Below, piece after piece: positions 49,139 to 64,000 of a stretch of 64,000 bases of DNA; the stretch's first letter is position 1, and each line of letters opens with the position of its first letter. Source of the DNA: Micromonospora rhizosphaerae. GTDB taxonomy: Bacteria; Actinomycetota; Actinomycetes; Mycobacteriales; Micromonosporaceae. The notes beneath the pieces were generated by a model. It made no database searches. It saw nothing but the letters and a program-made list of their open reading frames with translations, and was not told the DNA's origin. The translations under genes were made by a program, and so were the position numbers. The stretch lies in NCBI RefSeq assembly GCF_900091465.1, contig NZ_FMHV01000002.1:62001-126000 (forward strand). Reading direction: 5' to 3'.

Positions 49139-49513
49139 TCAGCTCTTCTCCTTCTTCGCGCCGTAACGGCTGCGCGCCTGCTTGCGGTTGCGGACACCCT
49201 GGGTGTCCAGCGAGCCGCGGACGATCTTGTAACGCACGCCGGGGAGGTCCTTCACCCGGCCGCCGCGGACGAGCACGATCGAGTGCTCCTGCAGGTTGTG
49301 ACCCACGCCCGGGATGTAGGCGGTCACCTCGATCTGGCTGCTGAGCTTGACACGAGCGACCTTGCGGAGCGCCGAGTTCGGCTTCTTGGGGGTGGTGGTG
49401 TACACGCGGGTGCACACACCGCGCCGCTGAGGGGAACCCTTCAGCGCCGGGGTCTTGGTCTTGGTCGTCTTGGCCTGGCGGCCCTTTCGGACCAGCTGCT
49501 GGATCGTGGGCAC
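49139..49513 (-). CDS. rpsL: 30S ribosomal protein S12
   Basis: 124 residues from the GTG at 49513 ([20 protein letters not shown]). The decoding loops read [20 protein letters not shown] and [13 protein letters not shown], so both lysines whose change gives streptomycin resistance are in the wild-type state. First gene of rpsL-rpsG-fusA-tuf with a leader of about 300 bases. Confidence 0.98.
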   Translation of the reverse strand: MPTIQQLVRKGRQAKTTKTKTPALKGSPQRRGVCTRVYTTTPKKPNSALRKVARVKLSSQIEVTAYIPGVGHNLQEHSIVLVRGGRVKDLPGVRYKIVRGSLDTQGVRNRKQARSRYGAKKEKS

Positions 49514-49626
49514 CGGGTTTCTCCGCTCCCTTCGGCCGCTGTCGCGACCGCACCGTCTGCTCGTAGCCGGCCTGATGGACGGCTCTCTTACCTTCCAACC
49601 GGAGCCGCCTGATGGCGGTCCCAGCA

Positions 49627-49646
49627 CCCGCGGTCGGGCGTGTCGC
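49627..49646 (-). promoter_or_regulatory. 20-base leader element shared with the rpsJ leader (copy in rpsL leader)
   Basis: The minus strand reads GCGACACGCCCGACCGCGGG, identical to 44808-44827. Here the hairpin is GGGCG-ACA-CGCCC (49648-49636), the same stem as in the rpsJ copy but with a loop of 3 instead of 5 bases. A second stem (CCGCC-ATCA-GGCGG, 49618-49605) follows. The element ends 113 bases before the rpsL start codon and lies inside the transcript predicted from the promoter at 49817-49845. Confidence 0.6.
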
Positions 49647-49816
49647 CCAGATCACGGTCCCGGTGCCGTCGCTCGCGCCCGCACCGGGTTTCTTGTCACC
49701 GGCACGCGACTCACCGTGCACCGGATCTTTGGCTTTGTCGTGCCGCCGCGCGATCACCGGGCGACCGGCTCCAACGCACGCACGCATTGCCCGGGCTTGC
49801 CCGGGCACAAGAGGAA

Positions 49817-49845
49817 AGAGTACCTACCACAGCCGCGCAGGTCAA
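49817..49845 (-). promoter_or_regulatory. Promoter of the str operon (rpsL-rpsG-fusA-tuf)
   Basis: Minus strand TTGACC (49845-49840), 17-base spacer, TACTCT (49822-49817), the best promoter match in the 533-base gap between rpsL and the next gene. Transcription would start near 49810, just before a GCCCGGGC-AA-GCCCGGGC stem (49807-49790). The rest of the gap (49846-50046) shows nothing I recognise. Confidence 0.7.
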
Positions 49846-50046
49846 AACGGAGCGGTCCGGGAGAACTGCCCTCGCAGCCCACCGGCCGAACCTGTCCTCC
49901 CTGCCCACCCGTGATGGGCACCTACGGTGACAAGTGTACCGGCTTTCCTACGGATCGGCCCGTCGGCCCCGAGTCAGCCCGGGCAGGCAGCCGCCCGGCC
50001 CACCGAACCGGCAGGTCGGCCGCGCCACGGCCGGATGCGACCCGGA

Positions 50047-50886
50047 TCACGCGATCTGGACCACCAGCGCCAGGCCGAGACCGACCAGGCTGAGCAGCAG
50101 ACCCGTCCCGCCGCAGCTGAGACCGGCGACCGCGAGCCCATGGCCGGTGAAGCGGACGGCCGGAGGCGGCGCCGGCCGCCGGATCTGCCGGCGGGCGAGC
50201 AGGCCGGCGACGATCGCCGCCGTCCCGGCCAGCGCGCCCAGCACGGTGAACGCCCCGGCCGCCCAGGCGCCGCCGTAGTCGGGGCCGGCCAGGCCGAAGC
50301 AGAGCACCACGAGCGAGACCAGGATGGAGGCGATCCCGGTCACCAGCGACCCCACCGCGAGCCCGGAGGTCACCGGCGGCACGTCGAGGTGGACGACCCC
50401 GAAGGGCGTCCCGGGGACCGGGTCGACCCGCTTCGGTGGGCGGGCCGGCTCGCGCGGGGGCGGTGGCACCGGCCCGGGCCGGGGACCGGTGGCCGGCGGT
50501 GCCGGCGGCCATGCGCCACCGGGCGGCGGCGCCGGGAAGTGCGGCGTCCCTCCGGGGTACGACCCCGGTGCCGGCCACCCGCCACCGGACGGCTGCGGGT
50601 GCCCTGGAAACGGTCCGGACGGACCCTGCGGTCCGGGATACGGCCCCGAGGCAGGCTGCTGGCCGTACGGACCCGACGGAGGCTGCTGGCCCGGGTGCGG
50701 CGAGACCGGCGGCGGGGCGTACCCGACGGGGGCGACCTCCGGCGACACGCTCGGCCCCTCGTCCAACCCGGCGCCCGGCGCGGCCCACGGGCTCGTCGCG
50801 CCGGCACCCGAGGCGGGCTCGACGGCGTCCTGCCTGGCGGAGGGCCGGGTCGGCTCGCCTCCCGCCGGTGGGGCCGATTCCGTCAC
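50047..50886 (-). CDS. Proline-rich membrane protein, DUF4190-like
   Basis: About 279 residues. A 165-residue Pro/Gly-rich cytoplasmic part with repeated QPPSGPYG/QPASGPYP-like units is followed by three hydrophobic helices (TSGLAVGSLVTGIASILVSL, then AGAFTVLGALAGTAAIVAGL, then GLAVAGLSCGGTGLLLSLVG), the arrangement of DUF4190 proteins. The GTG at 50886 follows GGAGGAGTTC. Function unknown; a similar small gene lies upstream on the same strand between it and rpoC. Confidence 0.8.
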   Translation of the reverse strand: MTESAPPAGGEPTRPSARQDAVEPASGAGATSPWAAPGAGLDEGPSVSPEVAPVGYAPPPVSPHPGQQPPSGPYGQQPASGPYPGPQGPSGPFPGHPQPSGGGWPAPGSYPGGTPHFPAPPPGGAWPPAPPATGPRPGPVPPPPREPARPPKRVDPVPGTPFGVVHLDVPPVTSGLAVGSLVTGIASILVSLVVLCFGLAGPDYGGAWAAGAFTVLGALAGTAAIVAGLLARRQIRRPAPPPAVRFTGHGLAVAGLSCGGTGLLLSLVGLGLALVVQIA

Positions 50887-50988
50887 GAACTCCTCCTGTC
50901 GACGTGTCCCGTCGTCCCCCCACGCGGCGGACACCGGCCAGGCTACCGTCGCGGATCCCCTCGCCGGGGACGGACGCTCCCCGGGCGG

Positions 50989-51369
50989 TCAGTCCATGTT
51001 CGGGCCGTAGTCGTGCGCGAACGGGGCGTCGGCGAGCCGAACCACGCCGATCACCACCGCCGCCACCACCGCGACGGCGCCCAGCACCAGGCCGGTCCAG
51101 GCCAGCCGCTCCCCCCGCCGCAGCCAGTCCCCGCCGGTGAGGAAGCCACCCGAGGCGTACGCCTCCCGGCGGGCCTGCCGGGCCAACTGGAGGGCGACGG
51201 TCGACGCCACCACCCCGCCGACGAAGAGCCCGGTCAACGCCCCGATCAGGCCAAGGGCGAAGACCGCGCGCGCCTTCGTCGAGCGGATCGGCTCAGGATC
51301 GAGCGGATGGCGCGGCCCCTGCTGCGCGACGGGCACCGGCCCGGGTGCGGTCGTCATGCCCACCATCAT
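50989..51369 (-). CDS. Small two-helix membrane protein (DUF4190-like)
   Basis: 126 residues: a short Pro-rich N-terminus, RSTKARAVFALGLIGALTGL helix, a basic loop, and a second helix (LAWTGLVLGAVAVVAAVVIG), ending ADAPFAHDYGPNMD. The ATG at 51369 is used; ATGs at 51366 and 51357 are alternatives. It lies between rpoC and the related proline-rich protein on the same strand but behind the rpoC terminator. Function unknown. Confidence 0.75.
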   Translation of the reverse strand: MMVGMTTAPGPVPVAQQGPRHPLDPEPIRSTKARAVFALGLIGALTGLFVGGVVASTVALQLARQARREAYASGGFLTGGDWLRRGERLAWTGLVLGAVAVVAAVVIGVVRLADAPFAHDYGPNMD

Positions 51370-51472
51370 GCCGCTCCGGCCCGGCCGGTGCCCCCGCGCT
51401 GTTCCATCCCGCCGAGCGCCGCGCCGAGGTTACGCCACCCGGAGCACCCCGAGGACTGGCGCAGCCGGAGAC

Positions 51473-51510
51473 ACGACGAGGCCCCCGGCGGTTGCCGGGG
51501 GCCTCGTCGT
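51473..51510 (-). terminator. Terminator of rpoB-rpoC
   Basis: A perfect 17-base stem (ACGACGAGGCCCCCGGC with GCCGGGGGCCTCGTCGT) with 4-base loop, 10 bases after the rpoC stop codon. One of the strongest hairpins in the window. Confidence 0.92.
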
Positions 51511-51520
51511 TGCGTGGCGC

Positions 51521-55408
<3,888 letters not shown>

Positions 55409-55490
55409 TATGTCCCCTATGTCGTCGTCTGTACTGCTTAGCTATTGGGCGGGGGTCGGGAGCCGGCGGACCGGCTCCCGACCGCTCACC

Positions 55491-58922
<3,432 letters not shown>

Positions 58923-59049
58923 GATGCGTCCTTCCGAGGACCGGTGCTGCAGAACGGCTGGTATGCGTGCACTCCAATGACCCCACCAGAAATATCCGCA
59001 AACGGACATTTCCGAGCAGGGGTCAAGTCGGAAGGCAGCGCAAACTAGC

Positions 59050-59078
59050 AGTGTAGCCGAGAGGCTAACCGCTGTCCA
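59050..59078 (-). promoter_or_regulatory. rpoB promoter
   Basis: Minus strand TGGACA (59078-59073), 17-base spacer, TACACT (59055-59050), giving a leader of about 120 bases before the rpoB TTG. It lies after the rplL terminator, so rpoBC can be made independently of rplJL. The remaining 59079-59405 stretch holds no gene I can support. Confidence 0.75.
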
Positions 59079-59405
59079 GCCCACCCCGCAGGTCGTCGCG
59101 GAACTTGCCTCGGGACCCTGGAAAACCGGGTCTCACCGGGCCGCTCGGAACGCGACGTTCCCGCCGGGTCGCTCGGGTACCGCGGTGCTGGTGCTACCGC
59201 TGCCATACCCAAGTGGTGGCCGTTGCAAGCGCGGAAGGTCTTGCTGGTGTCAGCGTGCCTGGCAGGCCGGGGCCGCGTCAAGGGCCGGTTACCGGTCGGG
59301 GTGTCTTTCCCACCGACGGGCTACCACCGGGCACCGCTGGATAGCCGTACGAGGGACGCTGGACGCCCTGCTCACGCCGCTGCCGCCGGGTAGCCACCAA
59401 CCACA

Positions 59406-59439
59406 GCGGGCGGTGATCCGTTCCCGGATCACCGCCCGC
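59406..59439 (-). terminator. Terminator/attenuator after rplL
   Basis: A perfect 15-base stem (GCGGGCGGTGATCCG with CGGATCACCGCCCGC), 4-base loop, 57 bases after the rplL stop codon. In enteric bacteria a partial terminator at this position sets the L12:beta ratio; here rpoB also has its own promoter match downstream. Confidence 0.85.
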
Positions 59440-59496
59440 CGCGACGCGGTGTGCCCCGGCTCACGTGAGCCAGACGCGCGCTGGTCGTACCTCAGG

Positions 59497-59880
59497 TCAC
59501 TTGACGGTGACCTTGGCGCCCTCGCCCTCGAGCTTGGCCTTGGCCTTGTCGGCGGTCTCCTTGTTGACCTTCTCCAGGACCGCCTTCGGCGCGGCCTCGA
59601 CCAGGTCCTTGGCCTCCTTCAGGCCCAGGCCGGTCAGCTCACGCACGACCTTGATGACCTGGATCTTCTTGCCACCGTCGGCGTCGAGGACGACGTCGAA
59701 CTCGTCCTTCTCCGGCTCGGCCTCGGCCGGAGCGGCACCCGGGGCGGCGGCGGCCACGGCGACCGGGGCGGCGGCGGTGACCTCGAAGGTCTCCTCGAAC
59801 TGCTTCACGAACTCGGAGAGCTCGATCAGCGTCATCTCCTTGAACGCGTCGAGCAGCTCTTCGGTGCTGAGCTTCGCCAT
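59497..59880 (-). CDS. rplL: 50S ribosomal protein L7/L12
   Basis: 127 residues. N-terminal dimer domain ([20 protein letters not shown]), an Ala/Pro hinge ([20 protein letters not shown]), and the factor-binding C-terminal domain ending GAKVTVK. Stalk protein that recruits EF-Tu and EF-G. Confidence 0.99.
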   Translation of the reverse strand: MAKLSTEELLDAFKEMTLIELSEFVKQFEETFEVTAAAPVAVAAAAPGAAPAEAEPEKDEFDVVLDADGGKKIQVIKVVRELTGLGLKEAKDLVEAAPKAVLEKVNKETADKAKAKLEGEGAKVTVK

Positions 59881-59935
59881 GTCTGGCGTCCTTTCCTGAA
59901 TGTCTTAACTAAGAACGTGGGTGCGCCGGGAGGCC

Positions 59936-60481
59936 TCAGGCCGCCTCGGCGCCTTCCTTCTCGCGCTTGTCCGCCAGGGCGGCCGCCGCACGGGCGGCCT
60001 TGGAGAGCGGAGCCTGGAACAGGGCCGCGGCCTTGCTCAGGTTGCCCTTCATCGCGCCGGCCAGCTTGGCCAGCAGCACCTCACGGGACTCCAGGTCGGC
60101 GAGCTTCGTGACCTCGGCCGCGGAAATGGCCTTGCCCTCGAAGACACCGCCCTTGATGACGAGCTTCGGGTTGGCCTTCGCGAAGTCGCGAAGCCCCTTC
60201 GCCGCCTCGACGACGTCGCCCGAAACGAAAGTCAGCGCGGTAGGACCGGTGAACAGCTCGTCGAGGCCGGAGATGCCCGCGTCGACCGCGGCACGCTTGG
60301 CCAGCGTGTTCTTGGCGACGGCGTAGGTGGTCTCCTTGCCGAGCGAGCGCCGCAGCTGGGTGAGCTGGGAAACCGTCAGACCGCGGTACTCGGTCAGCAC
60401 CGTAGCGCCCGCGTTACGGAAGCTCTCGGTCAGCTCAGCGACGGCCGTGGCCTTGTCGGCCCGGATCGGCTTGTCCGCCAT
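59936..60481 (-). CDS. rplJ: 50S ribosomal protein L10
   Basis: 181 residues from [20 protein letters not shown] to [10 protein letters not shown]; the C-terminal helix binds L12 dimers. The ATG at 60481 follows GAGAGAGGAGGGAC. L10 (with L12) usually binds its own leader to repress translation; the long leader with an L10-leader-like segment fits this. Confidence 0.98.
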   Translation of the reverse strand: MADKPIRADKATAVAELTESFRNAGATVLTEYRGLTVSQLTQLRRSLGKETTYAVAKNTLAKRAAVDAGISGLDELFTGPTALTFVSGDVVEAAKGLRDFAKANPKLVIKGGVFEGKAISAAEVTKLADLESREVLLAKLAGAMKGNLSKAAALFQAPLSKAARAAAALADKREKEGAEAA

Positions 60482-60564
60482 GTCCCTCCTCTCTCGTTGC
60501 TCGGAGCTGGTCGCCGTCGGCGAGCGGGATGCTCCTCGACGGCGCCGGAGGCAACACGACAACG

Positions 60565-60735
60565 AGAAAAGCCCCGGCGCAGGGCGCACGGGGCGAGGGC
60601 CGGCGATATGAGCAATGGTCGGCGGACCACGTTCACAGCCGATTTTCGCTTGCCGCCCTGCGCGGGTCGCCCGTCATCGCGGGACCTTCGACCGTGCCGG
60701 GGCACGGTGACCAGCGGTCTCTGGGTGGAACTACG
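60565..60735 (-). promoter_or_regulatory. Putative L10 leader RNA of rplJL
   Basis: Downstream of the promoter at 60741-60770 the minus strand carries AGACCGCTGGTCACCGTGCC and CGGCACGGTCGAAGGTCC, resembling the kink-turn region of the L10-binding leader (AGACxGCxGGT plus pairing partner). It ends in a terminator-like hairpin with four U. The leader totals about 250 bases before rplJ. The assignment is by eye, without a covariance search. Confidence 0.55.
60571..60594 (-). terminator. Rho-independent terminator/attenuator in the rplJ leader
   Basis: GCCCCG pairs with CGGGGC with an inner self-complementary GCGC arm, directly followed on the minus strand by TTTTCTCGTT. This is the only hairpin with a real U-run seen in the window, and it lies 89 bases before the rplJ start, so it should act as an attenuator rather than as the end of rplA, which has its own terminator. 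Confidence 0.7.
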
Positions 60736-60740
60736 CCAGA

Positions 60741-60770
60741 AGGTTACGCGAGGGGTCCCGGTTCCGCCAA
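60741..60770 (-). promoter_or_regulatory. rplJ-rplL promoter
   Basis: Minus strand TTGGCG (60770-60765), 18-base spacer, TAACCT (60746-60741). The -35 is identical to that of the thi promoter. It lies between the rplA terminator and the L10-type leader, in the 468-base rplA-rplJ gap. Confidence 0.6.
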
Positions 60771-60901
60771 ATCGCCCCCTCGTGCCGCCAGTCACCCTCA
60801 CCCGATTTCATGATCGACTCCGGTTGCGGCACGTCGTGCCGTCGACGGGCCGGGTAGGGCCGGTGTGCCGCATGCCGCGAGCCCGCGACAGCGGACAGAC
60901 G

Positions 60902-60937
60902 AACGGGGCCCCACCACTGTCGTGGCGGGGCCCCGTT
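60902..60937 (-). terminator. Terminator of rplK-rplA
   Basis: AACGGGGCCCC pairs perfectly with GGGGCCCCGTT, and CCAC/GTGG pairs inside, 12 bases after the rplA stop codon. Confidence 0.88.
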
Positions 60938-60949
60938 GCGGGAGCCATG

Positions 60950-61666
60950 CTAGGCCTCGGCCGGGGCCTCCTGCAGGTTCTTCACCAGCTTCGGGTCGAC
61001 CGGGACGCCCGGGCCCATGGTGGTGGTGAGGGTGACCTTCTTGAGGTACGTGCCCTTCGCCGCGGACGGCTTGGCGCGGAGCACCTCGTCCAGCACCGCA
61101 GCGTAGTTGTCGACCAGCTGAGCCTCGGTGAACGAGGCCTTGCCGATGATCAGGTGCAGGTTGGAGTGCTTGTCCACCCGGAAGGTGATCTTACCGCCCT
61201 TGATGTCCGAGACGGCCTTGGTGACGTCCATGGTCACCGTGCCGGTCTTCGGGTTCGGCATCAGGCCGCGCGGGCCCAGGATCCGCGCGATCCGGCCGAT
61301 CTTGGCCATCTGGTCCGGGGTGGCGATCGCCGCGTCGAAGTCCAGCCAACCGCCCTGGATACGGGCGACCAGCTCGTCGGTGCCCACCTCGTCCGCGCCC
61401 GCTGCCGTGGCCTCCTCCGCCTTCGCGCCGGCGGCGAAGACGATCACGCGGGCGGTCTTACCGGTGCCGTGCGGCAGGTTGACCGTGCCGCGGACCATCT
61501 GGTCCGCCTTGCGGGGGTCGACGCCGAGGCGCATCGCGACCTCGACCGTGGCGTCGAACTTGACGTTGGTGGTCTCCTTGGCCAGCTTGACGGCCTCGGC
61601 GGGGGCGTACAGCTTCGACCGGTCGATGACCTCGGCGGCCTTGCGGTAGTTCTTGCTGCGCTGCAT
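60950..61666 (-). CDS. rplA: 50S ribosomal protein L1
   Basis: 238 residues: [20 protein letters not shown], with the conserved [18 protein letters not shown] and [20 protein letters not shown]. Forms the L1 stalk at the E site; represses its operon in E. coli. It follows rplK after 82 bases. Confidence 0.99.
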   Translation of the reverse strand: MQRSKNYRKAAEVIDRSKLYAPAEAVKLAKETTNVKFDATVEVAMRLGVDPRKADQMVRGTVNLPHGTGKTARVIVFAAGAKAEEATAAGADEVGTDELVARIQGGWLDFDAAIATPDQMAKIGRIARILGPRGLMPNPKTGTVTMDVTKAVSDIKGGKITFRVDKHSNLHLIIGKASFTEAQLVDNYAAVLDEVLRAKPSAAKGTYLKKVTLTTTMGPGVPVDPKLVKNLQEAPAEA

Positions 61667-61748
61667 GTCTGGTTACTCCTGTGGTCTATGGCGGGCCGCG
61701 GTCACCGCGCGCCCTCCCACGAACTGATCCGGCGGGTGGTGGCTGACG

Positions 61749-62180
61749 TCAGTCGGCGACGTTCAGGCCCATCGACCGGGCGGTGCCGGCGATGATCTTC
61801 TCAGCCTGGTCGAGGTCGTTGGCGTTGAGGTCGGCCATCTTCTTCTCGGCGATCTCGCGCAGCTGGGCGCGAGTCACGGTGCCGACCTTCTCCTTGTGCG
61901 GGACGCCCGAGCCCTTCTGCACACCGGCGGCCTTGATCAGCAGCCGGGCGGCGGGCGGGGTCTTCAGCACGAAGGTGAAGGTCCGGTCCTCGTACACGCT
62001 GATCTCGGCGGGGACGATGTCGCCCCGCTGGGACTCGGTCTGCGCGTTGTAGGACTTGCAGAACTCCATGATGTTCACGCCGTGCTGGCCGAGCGCGGGG
62101 CCGACCGGCGGCGCCGGGGTGGCCTGGCCCGCCGGCAGCTGAAGCGTGAACGTCTTGACGAGCTTCTTCTTCGGAGGCAT
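61749..62180 (-). CDS. rplK: 50S ribosomal protein L11
   Basis: 143 residues: [20 protein letters not shown], then [20 protein letters not shown], ending [11 protein letters not shown]. Part of the GTPase-associated centre and the thiostrepton site, and needed for RelA activation. A terminator after nusG implies its own promoter; only a TACCCT-like -10 without a good -35 is seen. Confidence 0.99.
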   Translation of the reverse strand: MPPKKKLVKTFTLQLPAGQATPAPPVGPALGQHGVNIMEFCKSYNAQTESQRGDIVPAEISVYEDRTFTFVLKTPPAARLLIKAAGVQKGSGVPHKEKVGTVTRAQLREIAEKKMADLNANDLDQAEKIIAGTARSMGLNVAD

Positions 62181-62320
62181 GTCTCTTCCTGGGGCTTGAA
62201 ACTGGGAAAGTGCCGGCCGCGGGCGCGCACGGTCAGCGCGATGCGACGACGGCGACGTTCTAGGGTAGCGCAGCCGTCCGCCGCCCCCTCCGCCGAGGTC
62301 CGGCGGGACGGCGAAACGAC

Positions 62321-62355
62321 ACGCCGGCGGCGGGCTGGGAGCCCACCGCCGGCGT
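62321..62355 (-). terminator. Terminator of secE-nusG
   Basis: ACGCCGGCGG pairs with CCGCCGGCGT, with GGGC/GCCC inside and a 5-base loop, 9 bases after the nusG stop codon. Confidence 0.88.
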
Positions 62356-62364
62356 GACCGTACG

Positions 62365-63087
62365 TCAGATCTTGGCGACCTGGTTGAAGTTGAGCTCGAC
62401 CGGCGTCTCCCGGCCGAAGATCGACACCAGGACCTTGAGCTTCTGCTGGTCGGCGTTGATCTCGCTGATCGTGGCCGGCAGCGAGGCGAAGGCGCCGTCG
62501 GTGACGGTGACCGAGTCGCCGACCTCGAAGTCGAGGACCTTGACCTCGGGCTTGGCCTTCTTCTCCACCGCCTCGACCGCCGGGGCCAGCCACTTCAGCA
62601 CCTCGTCGAGGGAGAGCGGGGCCGGGCGGTCAGCCCGGTCGGTCGCCCCCACGAAGCCGGTGACCCCCGGGGTGTTGCGGACGCAGGAGTAGGACTCGGC
62701 GGTCAGCTCCATCCGGACCAGGATGTAGCCCGGGAAGACCTTCGCCTGAACCTGGGACCGCTTGCCGTTCTTGACCTCGACCTCTTCCCGGGTCGGCACC
62801 TCGACCTGGTAGATGAAGTCCTCCATGTCGAGGGAGGTGATCCGGGTCTCGAGGTTGGTCTTGACCTTGTTCTCGTAGCCGGCGTACGAGTGCACCACGT
62901 ACCAGTCGCCCGGGGCGTAGCGCAGCTTCTGGCGCAGCTCGGCGACCGGGTCGTACTCCTCTTCCGCCGCGGGCTCGGTCGTCGCGAATTGCTGCTCGCT
63001 GGCGGCCTCGACCGACTCCTGGTTGGCCGCCGTCGCCACCGTGGACTGCTCGTCCGAGGTCTCGGCGGTCTCGTCGTACTCAGGCAC
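62365..63087 (-). CDS. nusG: Transcription termination/antitermination factor NusG
   Basis: 240 residues. An acidic N-terminal extension of about 55 residues, typical of actinobacteria, precedes the NGN domain ([20 protein letters not shown], then [12 protein letters not shown]) and the C-terminal KOW domain ([20 protein letters not shown]). Links RNA polymerase to Rho and to S10. It lies 36 bases after secE. Confidence 0.98.
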   Translation of the reverse strand: MPEYDETAETSDEQSTVATAANQESVEAASEQQFATTEPAAEEEYDPVAELRQKLRYAPGDWYVVHSYAGYENKVKTNLETRITSLDMEDFIYQVEVPTREEVEVKNGKRSQVQAKVFPGYILVRMELTAESYSCVRNTPGVTGFVGATDRADRPAPLSLDEVLKWLAPAVEAVEKKAKPEVKVLDFEVGDSVTVTDGAFASLPATISEINADQQKLKVLVSIFGRETPVELNFNQVAKI

Positions 63088-63123
63088 GCTCGCTCACTTC
63101 CGTCACTATCGCTCAGTAGCCGG

Positions 63124-63513
63124 TCAGCTGGGGTTGCCGAAGACCCACAGCACCGCCTTCGCGAAGCCGTAGTCCAGGCCGGCCACGATCGCCAGCATCA
63201 CCGCCACGAAGGTAACCACCACCGCCGTATAGGTCAGCAGCTCCTTGCGGGTCGGCCAGATGACCTTACGCAGTTCGGCGACCACCTCGCGGAAGAACCG
63301 CGCAATGCGGGCGAACAGCCCCACCCGGTCGGTTTCCTTCCGGGTCTTCGGCTTGTCGGCCGACTCGGCCCGGGCCCGCGCACGGGTCGCGGTGCCACCC
63401 CGGGAGACCGGCTCGTCCGCGCCGGTGGCGTCGTCGCCGGCCACGTCGTCGACGACCTCGTCATTCAGACGCTCGTCGTCGGCGTCCTCGCGGCGCCGCT
63501 TGCTCTCGGCCAC
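63124..63513 (-). CDS. secE: Preprotein translocase subunit SecE
   Basis: About 129 residues. A long charged cytoplasmic part (an actinobacterial trait) precedes the conserved amphipathic segment FREVVAELRKVIWPTRKELL and one membrane helix (TYTAVVVTFVAVMLAIVAGL). The GTG at 63513 follows GGAGGGCGAA; upstream parts of the frame overlap hairpins and are not coding. Partner of SecY. Confidence 0.95.
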   Translation of the reverse strand: MAESKRRREDADDERLNDEVVDDVAGDDATGADEPVSRGGTATRARARAESADKPKTRKETDRVGLFARIARFFREVVAELRKVIWPTRKELLTYTAVVVTFVAVMLAIVAGLDYGFAKAVLWVFGNPS

Positions 63514-63540
63514 TTCGCCCTCCGTGCGGGATATCGGGTC

Positions 63541-63576
63541 GCACGCCGATCGGCGTGCGCGGCGTGTGATCACGCC
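63541..63576 (-). repeat. Two adjacent inverted repeats before secE
   Basis: GCACGCCGATCGGCGTGC (63541-63558) is a perfect 18-base palindrome. Two bases further, GGCGTG-TGAT-CACGCC (63561-63576) is a perfect 6-base stem. Both are built from the same CACGCC/GGCGTG half-sites, and the pair ends 28 bases before the secE start codon. Could be paired protein-binding sites or alternate RNA stems in the leader. Confidence 0.6.
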
Positions 63577-63725
63577 AGCCGGACCAACCGTCCCGCGACG
63601 GGCCGCGGCCGGCGGACCCACCGGGAGGGCCCCGATGCCTCGGAACCACCCCGCCGGTGCCACCACCACGGGCCGAGCGCCGCCGTTGGGCGGCGCGACC
63701 CACGGGAACGGTCAGGCCTGAGGCG

Positions 63726-63798
<73 letters not shown>

Positions 63799-63865
63799 GT
63801 GCGGCAACTCTCACCCCGCTCGACCAGGCACGGCCGGGCAGGGGTCACTTGCCCCACGGCGGACC

Positions 63866-63895
63866 AGTGTACGGGTAGTCGTACGACTTTCCCAA
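63866..63895 (-). promoter_or_regulatory. Promoter of tRNA-Trp
   Basis: Minus strand TTGGGA (63895-63890), 18-base spacer, TACACT (63871-63866), about 60 bases before the tRNA 5' end. The -10 is identical to that of the rpoB promoter. Confidence 0.65.
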
Positions 63896-63926
63896 CCGGT
63901 CTGCCCCTCGCGCGTCGGAGCGCCCG

Positions 63927-64000
63927 TCAGCGGGGCGTCCGGATGGTCGCCCGGGCCTGTGAGAGCACCTTCTCCCCCAGGCAGGTCGCGGTCACGTCCA
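63927..64000 (-). CDS. C-terminal end of a MaoC-type dehydratase (HadB-like), rest outside window
   Basis: Only the last 23 codons are present, ending LGEKVLSQARATIRTPR and TGA. This resembles the end of MaoC/HadB-type (3R)-hydroxyacyl-ACP dehydratases, which precede tRNA-Trp and secE in many actinobacteria. The call leans mainly on gene order. Confidence 0.5.
   Translation of the reverse strand, partial: DVTATCLGEKVLSQARATIRTPR

Overview
The window is very GC-rich and reads as the chromosome of a filamentous actinomycete, most likely Micromonosporaceae (Micromonospora-like). The evidence is dense GTG/TTG starts, 4-base start/stop overlaps, a cvn conservon, an actinobacterial-type rpoBC and ribosomal-protein supercluster, a HemD fused to a winged helix, and short C-rich zinc forms of S4, S14 and L36. 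This assignment rests on family knowledge and protein style; no database search was possible.

Layout, left to right. (1) 1-602 is the 3' part of a HemD-winged-helix gene on the plus strand. (2) 645-5114 (minus) is a complete conservon (cvnA-B-C-D: sensor kinase, roadblock protein, DUF742 protein, small GTPase). A branched-chain-amino-acid-type binding lipoprotein is divergent from it (5560-6762). (3) 6759-7303 is a decayed mosaic of IS5-like and IS1380-like transposase fragments, followed by an AT-richer gene for a small secreted I36-like protein. (4) 7886-12202 is a nitrate/sulfonate/pyrimidine-type ABC importer split around a divergent promoter region that holds a tandem 16-base repeat; an LLM-class oxidoreductase and a cupin follow the ATPase. 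(5) 12279-14795 encodes a membrane protein with a long repetitive tail. (6) 14840-20822 (minus) is a thiamine operon: promoter, TPP riboswitch, thiE, thiO, thiS, thiG, a TenI/ThiE-like gene, thiD and thiC. (7) 21167-26782 holds an aldo/keto reductase, an ABC-F ATPase, a methyltransferase, an unknown membrane-anchored protein and truA.

(8) From 26857 to the right end almost everything is on the minus strand and makes the translation/transcription machinery. Read in the direction of transcription, this runs: the end of a MaoC-type dehydratase, tRNA-Trp, secE-nusG, rplK-rplA, rplJ-rplL, rpoB-rpoC, two small membrane proteins, rpsL-rpsG-fusA-tuf, the S10 operon (rpsJ to rpsQ), the spc operon (rplN to rplO), secY-adk-map, a DUF1707 gene, infA-rpmJ, rpsM-rpsK-rpsD-rpoA-rplQ. 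Strong hairpins divide it into units after rplA, rplL, rpoC, nusG, rplO and rplQ. Good promoter matches stand before tRNA-Trp, rplJ, rpoB, rpsL and thiE.

Most of the window is ordinary housekeeping. The best unexplained signal is a 20-base element shared exactly by the leaders of rpsL and rpsJ, each time as the descending arm of a small hairpin. Other points worth following are the tandem operator-like repeat in the divergent ABC locus, the paired inverted repeats before secE, the seven-copy 15-base repeat in the membrane protein, and the conservon/binding-lipoprotein pair. I did not find a clearly new multi-gene system.
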